This document shows, in pieces, positions 24,967-32,592 of a stretch of 64,000 nucleotides of DNA. Position numbers and translations under genes: made by a program. The notes under the pieces are model-generated. The model did no database searches. It saw only the letters and a list, made by a program, of their open reading frames with translations, and was not told the DNA's origin. Origin of the DNA: G963674685 sp963674685 (GTDB taxonomy: Bacteria > Lernaellota > Lernaellaia > JACKCT01); assembly GCA_963674685.2 (NCBI GenBank), contig CAXXWT010000002.1, positions 372,001 to 436,000 on the forward strand, written 5' to 3'. Position 1 is the first letter of the stretch, and each line of letters begins with the position of its first letter.

Positions 24967-27252
24967 ATGAAGAAATATACCGGCTTGATATTCGTCGCCT
25001 CATTGCTTTTCACGCTCTTTGCCGCGGTGTCCTGCGATTGCGGGGATGACGACGACTGCGATTGTTGCCCGGATAATGATGATGATGCGGGCGACGACGA
25101 CACGATTTCGCCTGACGACGATGTCGACGATGATCTCGATGACGACGACGTGAACGACGATATCAATGACGATCTCGACGACGATGCGGATGACGACCTC
25201 AACGACGACCTCAACGACGATTTGAATGATGATGTTGATGACGACTTGAACGACGATATCAACGACGACGTCGATGACGATGTGAACGACGACGTCGATG
25301 ACGACGTGAACGATGATCTCGACGACGATGACACCACGACTCTTGAGGGACACGTCATGGGCGGCTCGCCGGGTTATGACGGCGTCTCCCTGGCTCCTGG
25401 GACAGGCGGGCGGATGTACTATGCCGCCACGCATTACAACGACGTGGCGCTTTTTACCGATGACGGCGCGGCCGCCGAGGTCGTTCGCGAGCGAATCGCT
25501 AAAAACGCAAAGAATCCGAAGATCGCCGGGGACTCATCGGGACATCTGCACGTTGTCTACAGAGACGAGGTCGGCGGCCGATTGCGGTATACGACCAACG
25601 CCACCGGAAGCTGGGTAAGGCAAACCGTTATCACGGATCCCTTCGCCGGACATGAGATGGGCCTGGCCGTGGCTTCCGACGACTCGATCCATCTGGTTTC
25701 CTCCGACGGCACGGGTCCCTTTTACGCCACTAACGCATCCGGTTCCTGGGTTCGCACGACCATCGAAGCCAATTACGCGTGGGACGTGGCTCTGGTTCTG
25801 GACGGTTCGGATTTCGCCCACGTGGCCTACTGCCATTCCCAATCCCTGCATTACGCGACCAACGCGTCCGGTTCTTGGGTGCATGAGGTTGTCGACGACG
25901 CCGGGGACGTGGGGGATCAACCGGCGATCGGCGTCGATTCAAGCGGAGTCGTGCACATTGCCTATCGCGACCTCGACAATGATCAGGTGAAATACGCAAC
26001 CGGCAATTACGGTTCGTGGACGACATCCGTGCTGCACGACGGTGAAGGGGAATACATCAGCCTGAAAGTCGATTCAAGCGACGATCTTCATGTCGCCTTT
26101 GCCGAAAATGGAATTTTGAAGTATGCGACCGACGCCACGGGCTCCTGGGTCGTAGACGACCTTGTGACCTACGCCGGCGAACTCGCGCTGGCGCTGGACG
26201 ACGCCGGCGGATACCATATCGCCTCCCACAACACGGATACCGGCGCATTGGAGCACACTTTTGACGACGGCGCGGACGCCGTTGCGACCGAACTGGTGTG
26301 GAACGAAGGGGAAACGGGGAGTCACTGCTCCATAGCCCTGGCCGCTTCGGGAGATGTTTATGCGGCGTTTCACGATGATTTGACGGACGGCCTGATGGTC
26401 GGATCGGGAAGCGGCGCGACCTGGACGATCGAATCGGTGGACAACGCGGCCTACGACGAGTGCGGCCGGTATACTTCCATCGCGGTCGACTCCGCGGGCG
26501 CCGTCCACGTCGTGCACTCTTGCCGATTTGAATCCCTGCGGTATGCGACCAACGCTTCCGGATCCTGGGTCGGAGAGGATTTGGTTTCGCTGTCCCAAAA
26601 CACCTGGAACGGATTCGCCCTTGACTCCGGCGGCTTCGCGCACATCGCATACTACAACGACGCCGACATGGAGTTGGCGTACACTACCAACGCGTCCGGT
26701 TCATGGGCGACGGCCACGGTGGATAATTTCGGTGATTGCGGAAAGTACGTTTCATTGGCCCTGGATGCGTCGGATAATGTTCATCTGGCCTACTATGACG
26801 CCGACACCCCCCAACTCAAGTACGCGACCAATGCCGGCGGGACCTGGGAAACCGGTTCCGTGGACGCCGCCGGGGACGTCGGGACGCAAACCTCCATCGC
26901 CGTGGACCCGGCCACCGGAAACGTTTACATCAGTTACTTCGACAAAGACAACGACGCTTTGAAATATGCCCGCTACGACGGATCATGGACCATCGAAACC
27001 GCCGACGACTACTTTTCCGGGCAGTTCTCCACGATTCTTCTGGATTCGTCCGCGTATCCCCACATCGTGCACTTCCGCGCCTCCGGATCCGACCTGTTGC
27101 ACTCATGGCGCGGCGACGCGGACTGGACGACCGAGGAGCTTGTGACCGTCGGAGCTACAGGGCTGTATAACAAAAGCGTGATGGATGATGCCGACAGGAT
27201 TCACGTCATTTACTACGGCGACGGCGGACTCAATTACATGATCCACGAATAG
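24967..27252 (+). CDS. lipoprotein with ~85-residue Asp-rich linker and propeller repeats
   Basis: 761 aa when started at the ATG at 24967, which has GGGAGG 8 nt upstream. Signal peptide with lipobox AVSC, then CGDDDDCDCCPDNDDD and a linker of some 85 residues made almost only of Asp with single Val, Asn, Leu or Ile spacers (about 25060-25335). The remaining ~600 residues consist of ~10-12 repeats of ~50 residues marked by YATNASGSW, by HVAY or HIAY strands and by SxxxIAVDSSG turns, which fits one or two beta-propellers. No enzyme motif was seen. Its position at the surface follows from the lipobox; function unknown. Confidence 0.88.
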   Translation: MKKYTGLIFVASLLFTLFAAVSCDCGDDDDCDCCPDNDDDAGDDDTISPDDDVDDDLDDDDVNDDINDDLDDDADDDLNDDLNDDLNDDVDDDLNDDINDDVDDDVNDDVDDDVNDDLDDDDTTTLEGHVMGGSPGYDGVSLAPGTGGRMYYAATHYNDVALFTDDGAAAEVVRERIAKNAKNPKIAGDSSGHLHVVYRDEVGGRLRYTTNATGSWVRQTVITDPFAGHEMGLAVASDDSIHLVSSDGTGPFYATNASGSWVRTTIEANYAWDVALVLDGSDFAHVAYCHSQSLHYATNASGSWVHEVVDDAGDVGDQPAIGVDSSGVVHIAYRDLDNDQVKYATGNYGSWTTSVLHDGEGEYISLKVDSSDDLHVAFAENGILKYATDATGSWVVDDLVTYAGELALALDDAGGYHIASHNTDTGALEHTFDDGADAVATELVWNEGETGSHCSIALAASGDVYAAFHDDLTDGLMVGSGSGATWTIESVDNAAYDECGRYTSIAVDSAGAVHVVHSCRFESLRYATNASGSWVGEDLVSLSQNTWNGFALDSGGFAHIAYYNDADMELAYTTNASGSWATATVDNFGDCGKYVSLALDASDNVHLAYYDADTPQLKYATNAGGTWETGSVDAAGDVGTQTSIAVDPATGNVYISYFDKDNDALKYARYDGSWTIETADDYFSGQFSTILLDSSAYPHIVHFRASGSDLLHSWRGDADWTTEELVTVGATGLYNKSVMDDADRIHVIYYGDGGLNYMIHE

Positions 27253-27350
27253 CTATTTCAGGAAATAAAAGTGAAGTTTTCAAAGTAGTAATTTGAAATC
27301 GTCTTGCAGGGTTCCAAAAGCAGGTTGTCGGAAAATATTGGGCGTTTTTT

Positions 27351-27902
27351 TCAGTTGGCGTCGATGAGACTGACTGATTTCATCGCGTCGTAGGTTTCCG
27401 ATATTTCTTCTTTGCTGAACTTGTCTCGTTTAATTTTTCCGACTTCTTGAACAACGGCGTCTCTTACAGGATCGGCAGTTTTATTCTCCTGCTTTTTACG
27501 CGCCCAGATGAAGTATACTGAGGAAAGAAGCTCTAATTGATTGGTGTTGAGTCTGCCAAACGCTTTCGTCACGGCTTCGATAATTTTTTCGTGTTTACTG
27601 TCTAATTTTTCCGAATGCTGAATTAAAAATTCCTTGCCAAGATCAGTCAACTCGAAAACAGATCGACCAGGGCCGGAGGAATTATCTTGAATGAATCCAT
27701 CAATTTCCAGGCCGCTGATTTTTTCCGCCAACCTTTCCGAATACGGACCGTAAAAATGCATGTGGAAAAATTCCTGAAACGGAACGCCAAGTTTTTTCTC
27801 AAAATAACAAAATTTTTGGAGAGCGGTTCTGCCGAGCGGCTTTTCGGAAAATTCGTCCTTAAAACTTCTGATTGTTTCAAGCACTAAAATTTTTGAACTC
27901 AT
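27351..27902 (-). CDS. SocA/Panacea-like (DUF4065-related) small protein
   Basis: 183 aa, AT-rich. The N-terminal half has the pattern of the SocA antitoxin/Panacea domain: LGRTALQKFCYFEKKLGVPF, then MHFYGPYSERLAEKISGLE and FELTDLGKEFL, a winged-helix-like module. The C-terminal half is helical (AVTKAFGRLNTNQLELLSSVYFIW). It lies 17 bp downstream of the HD-domain gene on the same strand, so the two form one unit. Panacea domains act as antitoxins or adaptors in several systems; that this one controls the HD protein is an inference. Family assignment is by motif pattern only. Confidence 0.6.
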   Translation of the reverse strand: MSSKILVLETIRSFKDEFSEKPLGRTALQKFCYFEKKLGVPFQEFFHMHFYGPYSERLAEKISGLEIDGFIQDNSSGPGRSVFELTDLGKEFLIQHSEKLDSKHEKIIEAVTKAFGRLNTNQLELLSSVYFIWARKKQENKTADPVRDAVVQEVGKIKRDKFSKEEISETYDAMKSVSLIDAN

Positions 27903-27919
27903 TGTTGTCTCCCCGATTT

Positions 27920-29260
27920 TTACGCAGAATTACACAAATCACGCATCTCTTTCAATGCTGATTTGTTGGTTTCCGTTTCAATGCGTCCGTTTTTCGGATA
28001 AGCGTAGATCCGATAAACTTTAAATTTACTCGGAATTTTCTCAAGGACTTTGCTGATTAAACCGATGGATTTTCCTTGTTCGTCATTCTTTTGATCGAGA
28101 ACGATTAGATCATCGATATCTCTTCCATCCGCATCTGAGCCGGGAACATAGAGCTTATGAACCGAGCTTTGGCATTTTTCATCAAGATAAAAATCCCATT
28201 CATCATTCTTTTCAATTAGGGATTCATAATTTTTCCTGACTTGTTTGTTGTCCATATAATCAGCATGTTCAACTGACTCAAAAACAAGGCGATGGTGGTC
28301 ACGTTCATGAATTCTCTTTGCCCATGGTGAAATCTCTTCGTCATTTACTTCTTCCGCATATTTGCGAATGTATTCGTAGACGGAAAAATCGTCCATTTTC
28401 TTGTAATGATCAACATCAATTTCACCGGAATGGTTTATCCAATTCGTGAGAAAATTTTCAATATAAAAATCATAGATTCTCCTGATGGGATGAAAATAAA
28501 CCTGCAAATTCATCTGGTATCGAGCCAGCAACAATGCTTCGACGGAATGGTAGCCGCCTCTGTCGATGGCGATATCGATCATCTCCTGGTCGTCCAAAGC
28601 GGCATTCATGGATTCAATCATTCTCAAATGATCGTAGCGTCCATATTCCACCCCACAGCAATGAGAGTCCCGGAGTAAATAATCCGCTCGATCCATATCC
28701 AACTGGCCTTTGATGATCCTTTGCAGAATTTGAAGCGCTTGATTCTTCTCGTCGATTTCAGAAAGCAATTCCTTTAATAAATCCAAACATCCCGGACAAT
28801 AATTGCCATTGATAATCTCTGCGAAATCATTGTCGATAATTTCCAAAGATTCCTGCTCATGATTGATGCCGAGGATTTCTCCAGCGTGCGAAAACGGCGT
28901 GTGCCCGATATCGTGGAACAATGCGAAAAGACGTAATAATAGTTTCGCATTTTCCAGTGAATCTTCACGAAGAGCATCAATTTTCTCGAACTCCCTTGCC
29001 AGAAGTTCCTTTTTCTTCATGCTGATGACATCAAATGCCTTTGAAGACATCTCCAACACGCCCAGCGTGTGCTCAAAACGAGTATGCGTTGCGCCGGGAT
29101 AAAGATAATGCGTTAAAGCCAACTGCTTTATCCTGCGCAATCTTTGAAATGAAGGATGGTTGATGATCTTTTTTTCTACTTCCGAAAATCGGATAAAACC
29201 GTGGATGGGACATCTGATGCGCTGGGTAAATTGATGTTTTTCGACCGGAGTATCGGACAT
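27920..29260 (-). CDS. HD-domain phosphohydrolase, SAMHD1/dGTPase-like
   Basis: 446 aa, AT-rich. The HD superfamily metal ligands are all visible: HTRFEHTLGVLEMS (His), LFHDIGHTPFSHAGE (the His-Asp pair) and LDMDRADYLLRDSH (the distal Asp), in the order and spacing of dNTP triphosphohydrolases of the SAMHD1 branch. N-terminal RCPIHGFIRFSEVEKKII and HPSFQRLRRIKQL are also typical. The C-terminal ~150 residues are less conserved. Family members cleave dNTPs and in bacteria some protect against phage by nucleotide depletion. It is followed by a SocA-like gene, and this AT-rich pair differs in composition from its neighbours. Confidence 0.88.
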   Translation of the reverse strand: MSDTPVEKHQFTQRIRCPIHGFIRFSEVEKKIINHPSFQRLRRIKQLALTHYLYPGATHTRFEHTLGVLEMSSKAFDVISMKKKELLAREFEKIDALREDSLENAKLLLRLFALFHDIGHTPFSHAGEILGINHEQESLEIIDNDFAEIINGNYCPGCLDLLKELLSEIDEKNQALQILQRIIKGQLDMDRADYLLRDSHCCGVEYGRYDHLRMIESMNAALDDQEMIDIAIDRGGYHSVEALLLARYQMNLQVYFHPIRRIYDFYIENFLTNWINHSGEIDVDHYKKMDDFSVYEYIRKYAEEVNDEEISPWAKRIHERDHHRLVFESVEHADYMDNKQVRKNYESLIEKNDEWDFYLDEKCQSSVHKLYVPGSDADGRDIDDLIVLDQKNDEQGKSIGLISKVLEKIPSKFKVYRIYAYPKNGRIETETNKSALKEMRDLCNSA

Positions 29261-29420
29261 CGTTTCCTCGCTGAGATCCAGATAGTTGACTAAGAATATT
29301 TGCAGTTAAAATAAATGCTTACAATCACTTCCTTAAAGCAATACTTTATAAAACGATTCTTATCTGTCAATGATAAAATGAGGGATTATGAAAACTCAAC
29401 AAAAATCGGTTATATCGCCG

Positions 29421-30944
29421 TCATTCGCATCCGCAGCAGCCGCCGGTCACCTTTCCTTCGGGCCATCCCGGATCGCCGTCGTCTTCGTCGATCGGGACAT
29501 CGACGTCCAGATCGTCATCGGTTTCGGTGTCGTCGTCATCATCCGTCTCGTCCACCGGGGGAGTGCATTCCAAAAGGTAATCGGCGCTGGCCAGAGAGTC
29601 GGGCAGATTTGTTTCCAAAACGCTGACGGCGCCGATCATCTCCGCGTCGTTCTTACCGCTTTCCCAGTCGGGGCAGATGATTTCGTTGGCGGTAAAGCGC
29701 ACTTCCAGCGTAAAGGTCTCGTCGGGCTCCAGATCGCCTCCGAAAGACGCGCATAAATCGGACCAGTTGATGGCGCCGTCGTCCGTGGCGTCGTCGGGGG
29801 CGGGCTGCGCGGAAACGAATGCCAGGTGCGGCGTATAATAACGATCCTCGAAGGGCAGCACGTGGATGGCCGACAGGGATTCGTTGGTGATCGTGATGGT
29901 GAAAACGACCTCATCGCCCTGTTCGATGCGCCCTCCGGGGTGCGAGGTCAGTTCCTTGGTGATCAGGCTGCCGAAAGCCAGGGGCGTGGCGACCACGTCC
30001 GTCGGAGTGCAAACGCCCAAAAGTCCCGTGCCGCAAAAATCCAGGGGCCAGCTTCCCAACTGCACGAGGTTATCGGTGCTGTAGGATCGAATCGTGGGTT
30101 TGTATCCCCACGTGGTGTCCGCGGCGCCCACGGCGACGTACACCACCTGGTCGACTTCGTTGACGGACACGCCGCGACCGCCGGGGGAAATCGTGCGGCT
30201 TTGCTCGGTGTTCGTCGCCAGATCATATTTGATGAGGAAATCGTGATCGGCGGGAAAATCCTCGTCATGCCCGGGATCGAATGCCGTCGTGTATATCACC
30301 GGGGTCTCGCCGCTGTTGTCCACGGCGATGCTGATGGCGTTTCCCGATTGCTGCGCCATCCCCGCTTCCTGCCGCGTGTCGATGTCGTACCAGCGGACCA
30401 TGCTCGTGCCGTCGGCGACGAAAATGACATCCGCCCCGCCCACGTTTTCCACGACCTCGATGCCGTAGGCGCCTTCGCCGGTGGGCAGAATCCAGGTTCC
30501 GGCGGGGCTGTAGTCGCCGGTATTGAATGTGAATATGGTTTTTTGCCCTCGGTCCACCACGTAAAACAGGCCGCGCTCTTCCAGCACGTCGACGCCGGCA
30601 AGGTCGTTGGTTCCGGGCAGCGTGATCATGCCCTGACGTTCGGCGGTGCGGGCGTTGATGATGTCGACCCTTTCGTCGTCTTCATAGGTCACAAAGAGTT
30701 TGGCCGTGCGCGTATCCACGGCCAGTCCGATAGGCCCGCCGTTGCGATTCGTGGGCCTCAACTCATCCGTGAAAAGGAGCGATTGATCCTGGATGGCGTA
30801 AAGCGCCAGCGGCCAGTCGGAGCTGAACGCCGAATGAAGATCGGCGATCACCCATACGGTTCGCGATTGAATCGGATCATTTGCGCCCGCGGTTGCGGCC
30901 AGCAGAATGATCGCCAATATCACGCTGGATATCTTTATATTCAT
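29421..30944 (-). CDS. secreted protein with propeller, DUF11-like domain and Cys C-terminus
   Basis: 507 aa from the ATG at 30944, which has GGAG upstream. Signal peptide ending ATAGA. Residues ~30-320 look like a beta-propeller (LAVDTRTAKLFVTYEDDERV, LAGVDVLEERGLFYVVDRG). Then a DUF11/CARDB-like sandwich (TSHPGGRIEQGDEVVFTITI, then TNESLSAIHVLPFED). The C-terminus is an acidic linker and the tail PGWPEGKVTGGCCGCE. The protein at 32593-34662 has the same plan and the same tail, so they are paralogues. The Cys tail has no membrane helix before it. Possibly a new surface-sorting tag; function otherwise unknown. Confidence 0.85.
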   Translation of the reverse strand: MNIKISSVILAIILLAATAGANDPIQSRTVWVIADLHSAFSSDWPLALYAIQDQSLLFTDELRPTNRNGGPIGLAVDTRTAKLFVTYEDDERVDIINARTAERQGMITLPGTNDLAGVDVLEERGLFYVVDRGQKTIFTFNTGDYSPAGTWILPTGEGAYGIEVVENVGGADVIFVADGTSMVRWYDIDTRQEAGMAQQSGNAISIAVDNSGETPVIYTTAFDPGHDEDFPADHDFLIKYDLATNTEQSRTISPGGRGVSVNEVDQVVYVAVGAADTTWGYKPTIRSYSTDNLVQLGSWPLDFCGTGLLGVCTPTDVVATPLAFGSLITKELTSHPGGRIEQGDEVVFTITITNESLSAIHVLPFEDRYYTPHLAFVSAQPAPDDATDDGAINWSDLCASFGGDLEPDETFTLEVRFTANEIICPDWESGKNDAEMIGAVSVLETNLPDSLASADYLLECTPPVDETDDDDDTETDDDLDVDVPIDEDDGDPGWPEGKVTGGCCGCE

Positions 30945-31040
30945 GAAACGCTCCATCCCCGACCTTGGCGTAAACCATAAAATGTCATGAAAAGTATAGC
31001 GCCCGACTAGACAAAGGCAAGAGCCTCGTTTGCCTTGAGC

Positions 31041-32504
31041 TTAATCCGCGGCGGTGCGGCAAAGGCGCATGGCGGTGTCCGCGTCGGTGAATCCGGGGCT
31101 GGCGAAGCGCCGGTATGCGACGCGCGTGTCCATGGCCGTAGCGTACATGCTTCCCCCGCGATAGGACCGGGCCAGGACGCCTCCCGGGCCGGTCGGATCG
31201 GTGACGGGACCGTCGGGATAGATAATCTGGTCTTCGTCGTCGAATCCGTCCCACGCCCATTCCCATACGTTGCCGTGCATGTCGTACAGGCCGTAGTCGT
31301 TGGCCGGCAGTTGGCCCACGACATGCGCGTCGGACGAGCCCGAATTCCCGCAGTACCAGGCGATCTCGTTGAGCAGCGGATCGGCGCATTCCAGATTGGT
31401 GACGTCGCCGTTGTAGAAGGCGTCCTCCGATCCCGCCCGCGCCGCGTATTCCCATTCGGCTTCGGTGGGCAGCCGGAATCCGTCGCAGTCCCAGTTCCAC
31501 TGCACGTCGTCGCCGTTGATCACGTAACACTCTTCATATCCCAAAGCCGCGGAAAGGTCGTTGCAAAACTTGACGGCCCGGGTCCAGGAAACGCCGTAGA
31601 CGGGATAATCCTCCCCGCACTCTTCCTGGCGGCGAAAGATGTATCCGTAAAGCCCTTTCCAGAGATCCTGCGTGAGTTCGTAGGTCGCCATGTAGAAATT
31701 CCGCGTGAGCGTGACCTCGTGCTGATTTTCATAGACCAGATGGCCCAGTTCGGCGTCGGGGCTTCCCATGATGAAGGTTTCCGCCTCGATAAGCTGCATT
31801 TCCGGCTCTTCGACAACGCCGACCACGTCCGGACAATAATCTTCCGTATCGTCATCCACGTCGTCGTCGATATCGTCATCCACATCATCATCGACGTCAT
31901 CGTTCATGTCGTCGTTTAGATCGTCATTGATTGTGTCGTCATTGATGTCGTCGTTGACGTCGTCATTCACGTCGTCGTCGATCGTATCGTCATTGATATC
32001 GTCGTCGGCGCATTCCCGGTTTTCGATGCGCACCGCGACGGAGAAATAACCTCCGTTGTCGTCATAGCTGTCGTCGTTGACGATGAAGTAAAGGCGGCCC
32101 GTCTGCTCCGACGGCTGATCGTAATGCGTCCCGGTGAGGAAAGGATTCCACAAATCGACGCCGACCCAGCCGATCAGCGCTCCGCGAGGCGCATCGCCGA
32201 TAACGCACTCATCGGTGCAAAGGATATTGGGATGACCTTCAGGGCCGATGAGTTCCTGGTTTTCGTCCAGAAATATTTTTCCGGCCGCCGTGATGATGAT
32301 TTGATCACACTCATCCACCGGAATATCGGTTGTGGTCCACGACTCGTTTTTTCCATAAACAATGATGTCGGTTTCGATGACGTCATCATCGTCGTCGGCC
32401 GCATGATCGTCATCGTCGTCATCGTCCCCGCAGTCGCAGCCGGAAAGAACCATCAGTGCGAGAAAAAGAAAAATCGGGAAAATTCGTAAAAGCAATTTCA
32501 GCAT
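31041..32504 (-). CDS. lipoprotein with PA-IL-like lectin and FGE-sulfatase-like domains
   Basis: 487 aa from the ATG at 32504; an ATG 10 codons upstream lies inside a hairpin and is less likely. Lipobox VLSGC followed by DCGDDDDDDDHAADDDDD. Residues ~50-150 resemble a galactose-binding PA-IL/LecA-like module: GALIGWVG, TGTHYDQPSEQTGRLYFIVN and DNGGYFSVAV. A second Asp-rich linker of ~50 residues follows. The C-terminal ~240 residues are an FGE-sulfatase domain: MGSPDAELG, FRLPTEAEWEYAARAG, YGLYDMHGNVWEWAWDGF and SYRGGSMYATAMDTRVAYRR. The combination suggests carbohydrate or ligand binding at the cell surface. It sits between the two paralogous secreted proteins. Confidence 0.85.
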   Translation of the reverse strand: MLKLLLRIFPIFLFLALMVLSGCDCGDDDDDDDHAADDDDDVIETDIIVYGKNESWTTTDIPVDECDQIIITAAGKIFLDENQELIGPEGHPNILCTDECVIGDAPRGALIGWVGVDLWNPFLTGTHYDQPSEQTGRLYFIVNDDSYDDNGGYFSVAVRIENRECADDDINDDTIDDDVNDDVNDDINDDTINDDLNDDMNDDVDDDVDDDIDDDVDDDTEDYCPDVVGVVEEPEMQLIEAETFIMGSPDAELGHLVYENQHEVTLTRNFYMATYELTQDLWKGLYGYIFRRQEECGEDYPVYGVSWTRAVKFCNDLSAALGYEECYVINGDDVQWNWDCDGFRLPTEAEWEYAARAGSEDAFYNGDVTNLECADPLLNEIAWYCGNSGSSDAHVVGQLPANDYGLYDMHGNVWEWAWDGFDDEDQIIYPDGPVTDPTGPGGVLARSYRGGSMYATAMDTRVAYRRFASPGFTDADTAMRLCRTAAD

Positions 32505-32522
32505 TTTTTCAAACCAAACGGC

Positions 32523-32550
32523 TAAGGGGCGCATTATTCGCGCCCCTTTA
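32523..32550 (-). terminator. hairpin between two minus-strand genes
   Basis: Near-perfect stem AAGGGGCGC / GCGCCCCTT with a 7-nt loop, downstream of the gene ending at 32593. The tail is TTAGCC on the minus strand, a poor T-run; on the plus strand it is TTTAAG. Likely a transcript end or stability element. Confidence 0.4.
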
Positions 32551-32592
32551 AGATTTCAAGCCTTCTTATAGTATTTTAACGCGATTGCGTGA

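Noticed and set aside
25060..25335. CRISPR-like or tandem array at the GACGACGAT-rich stretch
   Set aside because: It is coding, has no constant repeat/spacer periodicity and translates to an Asp linker.
24942..25434. Ser/Thr-rich or Val/Ile-rich frames opposite the Asp-rich linker
   Set aside because: Direct complement of the GAC/GAT repeat; no start signal or independent support.
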